64,000 bases of DNA from Hyphomicrobiales bacterium (GTDB lineage Bacteria; Pseudomonadota; Alphaproteobacteria; Rhizobiales; Beijerinckiaceae), in assembly GCA_016716745.1 (NCBI GenBank), contig JADJVD010000005.1, forward strand, positions 186,001-250,000. Reading direction: 5' to 3'. Both the position numbers and the translations under genes were made by a program. Under the pieces are notes generated by a model. It did no database searches, was not told the origin of the DNA, and saw only the letters and a program-made list of their open reading frames with translations. The first letter of the stretch is position 1; each line of letters begins with the position of its first letter. Of this stretch, positions 19,344-28,629 are shown one piece after another.

Positions 19344-20860
19344 TCAGGCCGGCGCGCGGCGGCGCTCTCTGGGAGCCAGGGCGATCAGGATGGCGAGGCC
19401 GATGGCGGCCGGCGCGAAGGCCATCGCCGAGCCCTTCACCGCCAGGAAGGTCGCGCCGCCGAAGGCGACGGTCAGCGCCGTCTCGATGAAGGTCAGAGCC
19501 GAGAGATCGTGCTGGCGGCGGCGCAGGTCCGTGCGGGCCGGCGGCTCCTCGTGCCAGAGCGCCATCATGCCGGCGGCGGCCGCCGCAAGCGCGCTCATCG
19601 CCATCGTCCAGAGCGCCGCGCGCGGGGAGACCGCGGCGACCGCCAGGCTCGCCAGCGCGACGACGCCGAGCACGGGCGTCAGCGCGGCGGCGAGCTTCAC
19701 CAGTTTCAGACGGGCCGGGGAGATCGGCGCGGCGGCGACGAGATCGGGCGCGTCTTCGCCGCTCATCGTGTTGGAGGCGAGCGCCGAGGCGAGCTGGAGC
19801 GCGATCGCCACGATAAGGCCGGCGACGGCGGCCGCGCCGAGCAGCGGGTCGTCGGCGCGCAGCGCCACCACCACCATCGGCGCGAGATAGAGGCTCTTCA
19901 TCAGCGTGTGGAAGATGGTGAGCGGGTTGCGCAGCAGCAGCCGCCACTCCTTCACGAACAGCGCGCGCAGGACGCCGGCGCGGAAGCGCAGACGCTCGCC
20001 GGCGGCGGACGCGCGCGGCTTGGCGATCTCGGCCGGCGCGCCGAAGGAGGCGCGCGCCCACCACGCGACCGCGGGCGCGACGAGGCGGATGGAGGCGGCG
20101 AAGAACAGGATGGAGCCGACGACGATGACGAGGAGCTGTTTGGGCTCGCTGGTCGCCGCCGCGCCCGGCCACATCCACAAAGGATCGCCGCCCTGATCGA
20201 CGGAGGCGGCGCGCTCGAACAGGGCGAGCCAGAGGCGTTCGCGCAGCGCGTCCGGCAGCAGCACGCGCGCCTGCGACAGCAGGAAGGCGAGCGCGCCGAA
20301 CACCGCGCCGACGATCTGCGCGGCGATCTCGGTGCGGCGCGCGCCGAACGACTTGAGCAGCACCAGCGCGAGCAGAAGGCCGAGCACGCTGGTGACGAGC
20401 GCGATGGCGACGATCACCGCATAGACGCCGAGGAAGCGGAAATTGCCGGCCGCCACGAAGACGTTCACGAACGGCATGACGAGGAACAGGAAGGGCAGGG
20501 CGGTGCCGAAGGCCGCCGCGCCCATGCGCACGGCGACGATGCGATGGATCGGCACGGGCGCGCTGAACAGCATGTCGAGGTCGCGCCGGCCGTGGATCAC
20601 GTGCACGCAGGCCGTCAGCGCCTTGGCGAGCATCAGCGCGAAGATGAAGCCCATCGCGATGGCGAGCACCATCACGATCTGCGTTTCCGTCGGCCCCTGC
20701 CGGCGCAGTTCGCGCAGCAGCGACAGGCCGACGAGATGCATGATCGCCAACACGGCGAGCAGGATCCACGCGACCTTCGGGCGGATGCGCGAGAAATCGC
20801 GCCGCATCAGCAGGGCTTCGTGGCGCGCGAGCCAGAGCGTCGAGGGGCCTGCGGGCGCGC

Positions 20861-20864
<4 letters not shown>
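19344..20864 (-). CDS. ABC transporter permease (ABC-2-like exporter)
   Basis: A 506-residue membrane protein with roughly ten hydrophobic segments arranged as two halves, separated by a cytoplasmic stretch (residues 260-310). It begins LWLARHEALLMRRDFSR and includes VKEWRLLLRNPLTIFHTLMKSLYLAPM, a pattern seen in large ABC-2-type export permeases. The ATG overlaps the stop of the ATPase gene (ATGA). Substrate unknown. Confidence 0.82.
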
Positions 20865-21613
<749 letters not shown>

Positions 21614-21933
21614 GCCGTCAGGCTCTCCGGAGGGACGCCCATTGCGCGCAGATCGACGCAAGCGAAGCGTTAATCCTGCGCTCCATCCTGCGGGGCTGGG
21701 TTAACGCGGCGTTGCCGGGATTCGAGCGATTCGCGGCTCCGGCGAGCCGCTTCGCCGCGCCGCGGCGGCTCGCGGCCGCGATCCACAGCTGAAATGTCAG
21801 CAAAACACATCCGTCCGCGCGCGACGGCTTGCCGCGCCGGCTGACCCGACTATACATAAGAAGGTCTGCGCTCCGCGCATGGCTCGTCCAAGGATGGCTC
21901 GTCCTGGGGACGGGGAGAGCCACGAGTTCGATC
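21614..21933 (+). other. divergent region upstream of trxB
   Basis: 320 bases between the ABC ATPase gene (minus) and trxB (plus) without a convincing gene. It holds the likely trxB promoter (separate entry) and a less GC-rich patch around 21780-21820. The 77-base stretch after that promoter would be the trxB leader. It contains two near-identical ATGGCTCGTCC segments at 21878-21905, of no known meaning. Confidence 0.5.
21828..21856 (+). promoter_or_regulatory. candidate trxB promoter
   Basis: CTTGCC at 21828-21833 and CTATAC at 21850-21855 with a 16-base spacer are close to the alphaproteobacterial housekeeping consensus (CTTGAC, CTATAT). The predicted start point lies about 70 bases before the trxB ATG. 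Motif match only. Confidence 0.5.
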
Positions 21934-22902
21934 ATGACCGCCGCACCGCATCTTCACGCCCGTCTCATCGTGCTGGGCTCCGGCCCGGCCGGCTATACGG
22001 CCGCCATCTACGCCGCCCGCGCCATGCTCGAGCCGGTGTTGATCTCCGGCTTCGACGCCGGCGGGCAATTGATGATCACGACCGACGTCGAGAACTATCC
22101 CGGCTTCGCCACGGGCGTGCAGGGTCCGCAGCTGATGGAGGCGATGCGCGCGCAGGCCGAGCATGTCGGCGCGAAGCTCGTCGCCGACCATGTGGTCGCC
22201 GCCGACCTGTCGCGCCGACCGTTCCGGCTCACGGGCGACGGGGGGACCGTCTACACCTGCGACGCGCTGATCATCGCCACCGGCGCCAAGGCGCGCTGGC
22301 TCGGCATTCCCAGCGAGGAGAAGTTCAAGGGCTATGGCGTTTCGGCCTGCGCCACCTGCGACGGTTTCTTCTATCGCGGCAAGGACGTGGTGGTCGTCGG
22401 CGGCGGCAATTCGGCGGTGGAGGAGGCGCTCTACCTGTCGCATATCGCCGCCAACGTCACCGTCGTGCATCGGCGGGACGCGTTCCGCGCCGAGCGCATC
22501 CTGCAGGAGCGCCTGTTCGCGCGGCCCAACGTCAAGGTGATCTGGAACGCGGCGGTCGACGAGGTGCTGGGTCAGAGCGAGCCGCTCGGCGTCACGCATG
22601 TTCGTCTGCGCGACGTGCTGACGGGCCAGCCCTCGGATGTTCCGGCGCACGGCCTGTTCGTCGCCATCGGCCACGAGCCGGCGTCCGAACTGTTCGCCGG
22701 GCAGATCGACATGAAGCCCAATCGCTATCTGCGCGTCGAGCCGGGCACGACGAACACCAACATTCCGGGCGTGTTCGCGGCGGGGGACGTCGCGGACGAC
22801 ATCTATCGTCAGGCGGTCACGGCGGCCGGGCTCGGCTGCATGGCCGCGCTCGACGCCGAGCGCTGGCTGGCCGCGGCGGCGCACGCCAGGGCGGCGGAAT
22901 GA
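21934..22902 (+). CDS. trxB: thioredoxin reductase
   Basis: A 322-residue FAD/NADPH enzyme that keeps thioredoxin reduced in the cytoplasm. It has the FAD site LGSGPAGYTAAIYAARA, the redox-active CATC (in ACATCDGFF), the NADPH site VVVGGGNSAVEEALYL with the HRRDAFRA arginines, and the second FAD motif GVFAAGDVADD. It is followed 37 bases later by the LysR gene lsrB, a conserved pair in Hyphomicrobiales. Confidence 0.96.
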   Translation: MTAAPHLHARLIVLGSGPAGYTAAIYAARAMLEPVLISGFDAGGQLMITTDVENYPGFATGVQGPQLMEAMRAQAEHVGAKLVADHVVAADLSRRPFRLTGDGGTVYTCDALIIATGAKARWLGIPSEEKFKGYGVSACATCDGFFYRGKDVVVVGGGNSAVEEALYLSHIAANVTVVHRRDAFRAERILQERLFARPNVKVIWNAAVDEVLGQSEPLGVTHVRLRDVLTGQPSDVPAHGLFVAIGHEPASELFAGQIDMKPNRYLRVEPGTTNTNIPGVFAAGDVADDIYRQAVTAAGLGCMAALDAERWLAAAAHARAAE

Positions 22903-22939
22903 TCGGCCGCGCCGGATTGGCGCGCAGGGAGGGTTGATC

Positions 22940-23830
22940 GTGGATTGGGACAAGCTGCGGATCTTTCAGGCCGCTGCGGACGCCGGCTCCTTCACCCATG
23001 CCGGCGAGGCGCTGGGGCTGAGCCAGTCCGCCGTCAGCCGGCAGGTGAGCGCGCTCGAGCAGGATCTCGAAGTGCCGCTGTTCCACCGGCATGCGCGCGG
23101 GCTCATCCTCACCGAGCAGGGCGAGATGCTGTTGCGCACGGTGCGCGACGTGATGCTGAAACTGTCCGCCGTCAAGACGCGGCTGACCGACAGCCGCGAC
23201 AAGCCGCATGGCGAATTGCGCGTCACGACGACGCTCGGCATCGGCACCAACTGGCTGACGCCGAAGCTCGGCGAGTTTCTCGAGCTCTATCCGGAGATCC
23301 ATCTCAAGACGATCCTCACCGACGAGGAGCTCGACCTCGGCATGCGCGAGGCCGACGTGGCGCTGCGCATGCGCGAGCCGGTGCAGCCGGACCTCATCCG
23401 GCGGCGGCTGTTCACGATGCACTTCCACGCCTACGCCTCGGCGGACTATCTCAAGCGTCACGGCCAGCCGCGCACGCTCGAGGATCTCGATCGCCACCGC
23501 ATCCTCGGCTACACCGGCGACGGGTCGAGCTTCCTCAACAACATCAATTCCCTGCCGACCGCCGGCCGCGATCCGAAGAAGCCGCGCGAGGCGGCGATGA
23601 CGGTCAACAACATCACCGCGCTGTTGCGGGCGGTGGAGAACGGCGTCGGCATCGCCGTGCTGCCGGATTATCTGATCCGCGAGGATTCGGGCGTCGTGCG
23701 GCTGCTGCCGCAGGCCGACATGCCGGAGCTCGACTGTTATCTCGTCTATCCGGAGGAGATGAAAACGGTCGCGCGCGTGCAGGTGTTCCGCGACTTCCTG
23801 GTGTCGAAGGCGCAACGCTGGCAGTTCTGA
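22940..23830 (+). CDS. lsrB: LysR-family regulator of the LsrB/VtlR type
   Basis: A 296-residue regulator. The helix-turn-helix is at residues 1-60 (MDWDKLRIFQAAADAGSFTHAGEAL, with a break in quoting here) and a LysR substrate domain runs from about 90 on. Its sequence (HARGLILTEQGEMLLRTV, ADVALRMREPVQPDLI, QVFRDFLVSKAQRWQF) and its place after trxB match LsrB of Sinorhizobium and VtlR of Brucella and Agrobacterium. These control envelope, redox and sRNA genes. The GTG at 22940 follows AGGGAGGG. A T-N11-A palindrome and a candidate sRNA lie just downstream. Confidence 0.9.
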   Translation: MDWDKLRIFQAAADAGSFTHAGEALGLSQSAVSRQVSALEQDLEVPLFHRHARGLILTEQGEMLLRTVRDVMLKLSAVKTRLTDSRDKPHGELRVTTTLGIGTNWLTPKLGEFLELYPEIHLKTILTDEELDLGMREADVALRMREPVQPDLIRRRLFTMHFHAYASADYLKRHGQPRTLEDLDRHRILGYTGDGSSFLNNINSLPTAGRDPKKPREAAMTVNNITALLRAVENGVGIAVLPDYLIREDSGVVRLLPQADMPELDCYLVYPEEMKTVARVQVFRDFLVSKAQRWQF

Positions 23831-23872
23831 GACCCGCGCCGCTCCGGCCGCGCTTCGGCGCGGCCGCATGAC

Positions 23873-23885
23873 TGTTATGCTAACA
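23873..23885 (+). promoter_or_regulatory. LysR-type operator (T-N11-A palindrome)
   Basis: TGTTA and TAACA flank TGC, giving a perfect 13-base T-N11-A palindrome, the standard contact form of LysR-type regulators. It lies 43 bases after the lsrB stop and about 50 bases before the predicted start of the small RNA below, a normal activator position. Confidence 0.6.
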
Positions 23886-23926
23886 TGTAAGTTGCGGTCG
23901 GCCGCCGTCGCCGCGATCCTTGCCTT

Positions 23927-24046
23927 GCGATCCGTCGCGGCGGGGCCGTTCCCCAAGGGCCATGCGGCGCGGATCGTTCCCCTCTGGAAAGCGCCGGCTC
24001 GTCCGGCGGCACTGCCGGGCCGAACGAAAGTTCGGCCCGCTTTTTT
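23927..24046 (+). ncRNA. candidate AbcR/alpha-r15-like small RNA
   Basis: A non-coding stretch of about 120 bases. Candidate promoter elements precede it (TTGCGG at 23892, GATCCT at 23915, 17-base spacer). Predicted structure: outer stem CGATCCG/CGGATCG (23928-34 with 23970-76), a second stem CGCCGG/CCGGCG (23992-24008), and a 10-bp terminator. GTTCCCC occurs twice (23948-54 in a loop, 23976-82 single-stranded), resembling the unpaired CU-rich anti-Shine-Dalgarno motifs of AbcR RNAs. In Agrobacterium the abcR genes lie beside vtlR, the lsrB equivalent, and VtlR regulates AbcR RNA there. Size, structure and context agree, but identity rests on recognition by eye. Confidence 0.65.
24016..24046 (+). 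terminator. terminator of the candidate sRNA
   Basis: CGGGCCGAAC pairs with GTTCGGCCCG around a GAAA loop and is followed by C and six T. The last T is the first base of the convergent msrP stop triplet. It is 186 bases after the lsrB stop, so it more likely ends a separate short RNA. Confidence 0.88.
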
Positions 24047-25008
24047 CAGGTGTAGAGCTTTTCGTTCTCGAGGCCCTTGTAGAGATGGGCCACCTGTTCG
24101 GCATAGCCGTTGAACAGTTTCGTCGGCACGCGCGTCAGGCCGCCGAGCGGCTCCTCCCGCGCCTGGCTCCAGCGCACATGCGCCACCGCCGGATTCACAT
24201 TCGCCCAGAAGCCGTACTCGTCCGGCTGCAGCTGCTCCCACAGGCTCTTCGGCCGGTCGGCGACGAAGCTCACTTTGGTGATGCTCTTGATCGACTTGAA
24301 GCCGTATTTCCAAGGCAGAGCGAGGCGCAGCGGCGCGCCCATCTGGCCCGGCAGCGGCTTGCCGTAGGCGCCGGTGACGAGGAAGGCGAGGTCGTTCGTC
24401 GCCTCGGCCATCGTGATCCCTTCGAGGTAGGGCCACGGATAAAGGCGCGAGCGCAGCCCCGCGCCGAGCTTCACGTCGGAGAAGCCCTCGAAGCGCACAT
24501 ACTTGGCCGAGGACAGCGGCCGCGCGCGGTCGACCAGCGCCTTCAGCGGAAACCCTGTCCATGGAATGACGGCCGACCATGTCTCGACGCAGCGCAGACG
24601 GTAGACCCGCTCCTCGAGCGCGGCGGACTTCAGCAGGTCGTCGATCGCGATCTCCTGCGGCGCTTCGACGAGGCCGTCGATCTTGATCGTCCACGGCCGC
24701 ACCTTCAGCGAGGCGGCGTAGCGGTGGGTCGATTTGCCCGGTCCGAGCTCGATGAAATTGTTGTAGCGCGTCGCCTCCGACTCGGCCGTCGGGGCGGGGA
24801 GGTCGAAGGCCGGATTGCGCTTGAACGGATAGAGCGCCATCGACGGGTCTCCGTCGACGCGCTGGGCGCGCGCGCTCTGCGGGCCGAGTCCGAGCCCGAG
24901 GCCGGCGAATCCGGCGGCGGCGAGCAGCGCGCGCCGGTTGAGCCAGACGGTTTCAGGCGTGGCGTCGCGTTCGGGAATCTCCCAGCCCTTGCGGCGGCGG
25001 ATCAACAT
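24046..25008 (-). CDS. msrP: protein-methionine-sulfoxide reductase catalytic subunit
   Basis: A 320-residue periplasmic molybdoenzyme (YedY) that repairs oxidised methionine in envelope proteins. A Tat signal (NRRALLAAAGFAGLGLGLG) exports it folded. LRCVETWS carries the cysteine that binds molybdenum. No membrane haem partner msrQ is seen next to it in this window. The moaD and moaE genes at 38 kb serve the cofactor pathway it depends on. Confidence 0.94.
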   Translation of the reverse strand: MLIRRRKGWEIPERDATPETVWLNRRALLAAAGFAGLGLGLGPQSARAQRVDGDPSMALYPFKRNPAFDLPAPTAESEATRYNNFIELGPGKSTHRYAASLKVRPWTIKIDGLVEAPQEIAIDDLLKSAALEERVYRLRCVETWSAVIPWTGFPLKALVDRARPLSSAKYVRFEGFSDVKLGAGLRSRLYPWPYLEGITMAEATNDLAFLVTGAYGKPLPGQMGAPLRLALPWKYGFKSIKSITKVSFVADRPKSLWEQLQPDEYGFWANVNPAVAHVRWSQAREEPLGGLTRVPTKLFNGYAEQVAHLYKGLENEKLYT

Positions 25009-25105
25009 GGAAATGCGTCCTCACAGGGCGCCGCGCCGAGGGCGGCGTGCGCGCATAGCTAGGGCGCGCGCCGATCACGGGCAAATCACGAGGCGACGAG
25101 CGACC

Positions 25106-26098
25106 TCAGGCGATCGGCGTGAACACGGTGGAGGTGAACTCGAACACGCGCTCGCCATGCTGGTTGACGCCGGTGTTGTGGTGGGTGGCGACGCCCCAGC
25201 CGGGCTTGGAGGTGGCGCGCGCCTCGAGCGTGCGGCTGGCGTAATGCACCGTATCGCCGACATAGACCGGCCGCGCCCATTTCAGGTCGCGATAGCCGGG
25301 GGAGGGGCCGGCGCCGGGGATCGTCTCGCCACGTTCGCGGGCGGCCGCCTCGGCGCGGCGGCGGGCGTCGATCATCAGGCGCATCCAGACGCAGGCGGAC
25401 TGCCAGCCCGACGCCGCGAGCCGGCCGAACGGGCTTTTCGCCGCCGCCTCCTCGGACAGGTGAAAGGGCTGCGGATCGAACTGGCGGGCGAAGTCGACGA
25501 TCTCGTCGCGGCCGAAGGTGAAGGCGCCGAGGCGGTGCTCGACGCCCGGCTTCATCTCCGAGAATCGAAGCGGATAGATCTCGTCGGAGGCGACGGGCGG
25601 GGCGTCCCCTGCGCCGCGCGGCAGATCGTAGGCGCCGGGCTCGGGCGCGGGTCCCTCGCGGCGGCCGACCATGATGGCGTTCTTCTGCGTCAACACCACG
25701 TCGCCGCGCTGGTTCGCCACCTCGAACAGGAAGCCGACGATGCCGAGCGCCGGACGCGAGGCCGAGGCGCGCGCCTCCAGAACCGTGCGACGCACGCTCA
25801 GCCGGTCGCCCGGATAGACGGGTTTCAGCCAGCGCATCTCCTCGACGCCGGGGCCGCCGAGCGAGGCGGTCTCGTTCAGCCAGTGGTCGCAGTTGAGCCG
25901 CATCAGCAGGCAGGCGCTGTGCCAGCCGGACGCCGCCAGCCCGCCCAGAATCGAGCGCCGGCCCGCTTCCTCGTCGAGATGGAAGGGCTGGGGATCGTAG
26001 GCGCTGGCGAAGGCGACGATCTCCTCCCGCGTCACCTCGCGGTCGCCGAAGGAAAAGACCTCGCCGGGTCGAAAATCCTCGAAGAAAATGCTCGACAT
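25106..26098 (-). CDS. MaoC family dehydratase with two hot-dog domains
   Basis: A 330-residue protein made of two similar MaoC-like halves. Each has a catalytic-type segment: AFASAYDPQPFHLDEEAG near residue 30 and DFARQFDPQPFHLSEEAA near 205. Each also has the pair ASGWHSACLLMRL or ASGWQSACVWMRL. These enzymes hydrate enoyl-CoA thioesters. The double arrangement is also that of mesaconyl-CoA hydratase, but no ethylmalonyl-CoA pathway neighbour supports that choice. The gene is divergent from the Crp-type regulator. Confidence 0.85.
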   Translation of the reverse strand: MSSIFFEDFRPGEVFSFGDREVTREEIVAFASAYDPQPFHLDEEAGRRSILGGLAASGWHSACLLMRLNCDHWLNETASLGGPGVEEMRWLKPVYPGDRLSVRRTVLEARASASRPALGIVGFLFEVANQRGDVVLTQKNAIMVGRREGPAPEPGAYDLPRGAGDAPPVASDEIYPLRFSEMKPGVEHRLGAFTFGRDEIVDFARQFDPQPFHLSEEAAAKSPFGRLAASGWQSACVWMRLMIDARRRAEAAARERGETIPGAGPSPGYRDLKWARPVYVGDTVHYASRTLEARATSKPGWGVATHHNTGVNQHGERVFEFTSTVFTPIA

Positions 26099-26206
26099 CG
26101 CGCCTCGCCCGGATCGCCGCTTGATTTGCGGCCGCCTCGGGCCTTGATAGCGGGGGCCGGGCGGCTTGTCGCCGTTGCGGCGCGCATGACGGGGTCACAG
26201 CGCGCG

Positions 26207-26878
26207 ATGGACGTGGAGGCGAACTGGATCGACCGTTATCGGGCGCTGGCGGGTCTCGAGCCCGAGACGCGCGAGGAACTCCTGACTCTGAAGCCGCGCC
26301 GCGCGCCGGCGGGCGCCCGCATGTTCTCCCCGGGCTCGGCCTGCCAGGGCTTCGTTCTGATTCTCAGCGGCCATGTGCGGGTGGACATGACGGGGCGGGG
26401 CGGACGCTCCATCCTGCTCTATCGCGTCGGCCCGTCCGAAACCTGCGTGCAGACGACCTTGTGCATGCTCGGCGCGGAAGCCTATTCGGCCGAGGGCGTC
26501 GCCGAGACGGAGGTCGAGTTCCTCGTCATTCCGCCCGCCGCCTTCGAGCGGGCGATGGCGCGGTCGGAGACGTTCCGGCGGTTCGTCTTCGCGCGCTTCG
26601 CGGCGCGGCTCGCCGAGATGATGCGGCTGCTCGAGACGATCGCCTTCGTGCGCGTCGACGCGCGTCTGGCCCGCGCCCTGAAGGGGCGCGCCGAACGCGC
26701 CGGCGGGCCGGAGATCGCTGTCACGCATCAGGCGCTGGCCGAGGAGGTCGGCACCGCGCGCGAGGTGGTCAGCCGTCAGCTCGAAGGCTTTCGCCGCGAC
26801 GGGCTTGTCGCGGTGTCGCGCGGGCGCATCCGCCTCGTCGATCGGGCGCGGCTCGACGAGCTTGCATCCGTGATATGA
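26207..26878 (+). CDS. Crp/Fnr family transcription regulator
   Basis: A 223-residue protein. It has an N-terminal cyclic-nucleotide-binding-like beta barrel (residues 25-120), a long dimer helix, and a Crp-type winged helix with TREVVSRQLEGFRRDGLV as the recognition region (about 175-195). It has no Fnr-type N-terminal cysteine cluster, so direct oxygen sensing by an Fe-S cluster is unlikely. An ATG at 26186 is an alternative start. It is followed by a DUF2892 gene, a common pairing. Confidence 0.85.
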   Translation: MDVEANWIDRYRALAGLEPETREELLTLKPRRAPAGARMFSPGSACQGFVLILSGHVRVDMTGRGGRSILLYRVGPSETCVQTTLCMLGAEAYSAEGVAETEVEFLVIPPAAFERAMARSETFRRFVFARFAARLAEMMRLLETIAFVRVDARLARALKGRAERAGGPEIAVTHQALAEEVGTAREVVSRQLEGFRRDGLVAVSRGRIRLVDRARLDELASVI

Positions 26879-26948
26879 TCACCGACCGCGTCGGGGGCTG
26901 GCGCTAGGCAAGGTCATGCGCCATTCCGGCGCGCACGGAGGGTATGCC

Positions 26949-27140
26949 ATGTCCGCCAATGTCGGAGGCATCGACCGCATCCTGCGGATCGTCGTCGGTC
27001 TCGTTCTGATTTCGCTGGTCTGGCTCGTGCCGACCAATTGGGGCTGGGTCGGCATCGTGCCGCTGGTCACGGGGCTGTTCAGCTTCTGCCCGGCCTATCC
27101 GCTGCTCGGGCTCAACACCTGCCCGATGAAGAAGGCCTGA
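26949..27140 (+). CDS. DUF2892 small membrane protein
   Basis: A 63-residue protein with two membrane helices (RILRIVVGLVLISLVWLV; WVGIVPLVTGLFSFCPAYPLLG) and the GIDRILRIVVG start typical of DUF2892, the membrane part also found in YgaP-like sulfurtransferases. A strong GGAGGG lies 6 bases before the ATG. It lies just downstream of the Crp/Fnr regulator and may be its target. Function unknown. Confidence 0.85.
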   Translation: MSANVGGIDRILRIVVGLVLISLVWLVPTNWGWVGIVPLVTGLFSFCPAYPLLGLNTCPMKKA

Positions 27141-27177
27141 CGGGTCTTCAAACCGCCGCGCGGCGCGCCACGGACCA

Positions 27178-27315
27178 CGAGCCTCCGGCTCGCTTCTCGT
27201 GAGCGCGTCGAGGCGGGGCGCCTTGCGGGGGCCCATGCGAGCCGGAGGCTCGCGGTTTGTCGCCGATGCGAGCCGGAGGCTCGCGGTCCAGACCTGATGC
27301 GAGCCGGAGGCTCGC
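27178..27315. repeat. cluster of four palindromic repeats
   Basis: GCGAGCCGGAGGCTCGC occurs at 27237, 27268 and 27299, exactly 31 bases apart. An inverted, slightly shorter copy lies at 27178-27192. The unit shared by the last three extends to GATGCGAGCCGGAGGCTC with variable 10-base tails. Each copy can form a 7-bp hairpin. The cluster fills the gap between the convergent DUF2892 and ychF genes and may act as a transcription or mRNA-end element. It is too short and too palindromic to be a CRISPR array. Confidence 0.8.
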
Positions 27316-27336
27316 GGTCTCACGGCCCGGTTCGCG

Positions 27337-28434
27337 TCAGTTCGCGAATCTGAAGTGCAGCACGTCGCCGTCGGCGACGACGTAGTCCTTGCCCTCGAGG
27401 CGGAACTTGCCGGCGTCGCGCGCGCCGGCCTCGCCCTTGTTCGACACGTAGTCGTCGAAGGCGATCGTCTCGGCGCGGATGAAGCCCTTCTCGAAATCGG
27501 TATGGATGACGCCGGCCGCCGCGGGGGCGCGCGTGCCCTTCTCGATCGTCCAGGCGCGCGCCTCCTTCGGGCCGACGGTGAAGTAGGTCACGAGGTGCAA
27601 GAGGTCGTAACCGGCGCGGATGACGCGGTTGAGGCCCGGCTCGGTGAGGCCGACCGCGTCGAGATAATCCTTCTGCTCCTCGGCCGGCATCACCGCGATC
27701 TCGGACTCGATCTTGGCGGAGACGACGACGGCGACGGCGCCCTTCCTGGCCGCGCGCGCCTTGACGATCTCGGAGAATTCGTTGCCCTTGTCAGCGGAGC
27801 CTTCCTCGACGTTGCAGACATAGAGCACGGGCTTCGACGACAGCAGTTGCAACGCGGCGAAGGCCTTGCGCTCCTCGAGCGAGTTCTGCGCGACGCGGGC
27901 GGGCCGCCCCTCGCGCAGCGGGCCGAGGCAGCGGTTGACCAGGTCGAGCGTCTCCTTGGCCTCCTTGTCGCCGCCCTTGGCGCGCTTCTCCAGAGAGACG
28001 ACGCGCTTCTCGAGGCTTTCGAGATCGGCGAGCATCAGCTCGGTCTCGATGGTCTCGATGTCGCGGATCGGATCGACCTCGCCGTCGACATGCGTCACGT
28101 CGCCGTCGACGAAGCAGCGCACGACATGGGCGATCGCGTCGCATTCGCGGATGTTGGCGAGGAACTGGTTGCCGAGGCCCTCGCCCTTGGAGGCGCCGCG
28201 CACGAGGCCCGCAATGTCGACGAAGGTGAGCCGCGTCGGGATGATCTCCTTCGAGCCGGCGATGGCGGCGAGCGTCTCCAGCCGCGGATCGGGCACGGCG
28301 ACGTCGCCGACATTCGGCTCGATGGTGCAGAAGGGATAATTCGCCGCCTGCGCGGCGGCGGTCTGCGTCAGCGCATTGAAGAGCGTCGACTTGCCGACGT
28401 TCGGCAGGCCGACGATGCCGCATTTGAAGCCCAT
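27337..28434 (-). CDS. ychF: redox-regulated ATPase YchF (Obg family)
   Basis: A 365-residue P-loop protein starting MGFKCGIVGLPNVGKSTLFNALT. DIAGLVRGASKGEGLGNQFL is the G3 region, and a C-terminal TGS domain contains AWTIEKGTRAPAAAGVIHTDFEKGFIRAE (quoted here only as a landmark for residues 305-333). YchF prefers ATP over GTP and interacts with ribosomes. Size and domains are normal. A pair of short palindromes lies just upstream of the start. Confidence 0.97.
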   Translation of the reverse strand: MGFKCGIVGLPNVGKSTLFNALTQTAAAQAANYPFCTIEPNVGDVAVPDPRLETLAAIAGSKEIIPTRLTFVDIAGLVRGASKGEGLGNQFLANIRECDAIAHVVRCFVDGDVTHVDGEVDPIRDIETIETELMLADLESLEKRVVSLEKRAKGGDKEAKETLDLVNRCLGPLREGRPARVAQNSLEERKAFAALQLLSSKPVLYVCNVEEGSADKGNEFSEIVKARAARKGAVAVVVSAKIESEIAVMPAEEQKDYLDAVGLTEPGLNRVIRAGYDLLHLVTYFTVGPKEARAWTIEKGTRAPAAAGVIHTDFEKGFIRAETIAFDDYVSNKGEAGARDAGKFRLEGKDYVVADGDVLHFRFAN

Positions 28435-28455
28435 CGGGGAAACTCGTCGGGGAGG

Positions 28456-28492
28456 GCCGGCGCAGCCGGCGGGGAAGGCCGGCGGAGCCGGC
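28456..28492. repeat. two short palindromic repeats upstream of ychF
   Basis: GCCGGC-GCA-GCCGGC at 28456-28470 and GCCGGC-GGA-GCCGGC at 28478-28492, 22 bases apart. They lie in the ychF leader, 22-58 bases before its start, and could form small hairpins or a single alternative structure in the mRNA. Confidence 0.6.
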
Positions 28493-28629
28493 AGGGTCGG
28501 CCGCTTCTTGGGGGAGGGGCGGGGAAAATGCAAGCAAGGCGTGCGCTGGGCGCGGCGCCGGGGCGAGCGCGGCGGGTTTTCGCCGCAAGCCTTGATGCGC
28601 GGCGCGGCGCGTGCTCTTAGGCTCGGCCC

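Noticed and set aside
23831..23926. Reading the sRNA terminator as simply the lsrB terminator
   Set aside because: It is nearly 190 bases after the lsrB stop, and an operator-like palindrome and a structured non-coding stretch lie in between. Read-through use cannot be excluded.
27237..27315. Three regularly spaced repeats as a CRISPR array
   Set aside because: Repeats are palindromes of 17 bases with 14-base gaps and only three copies. No cas genes.
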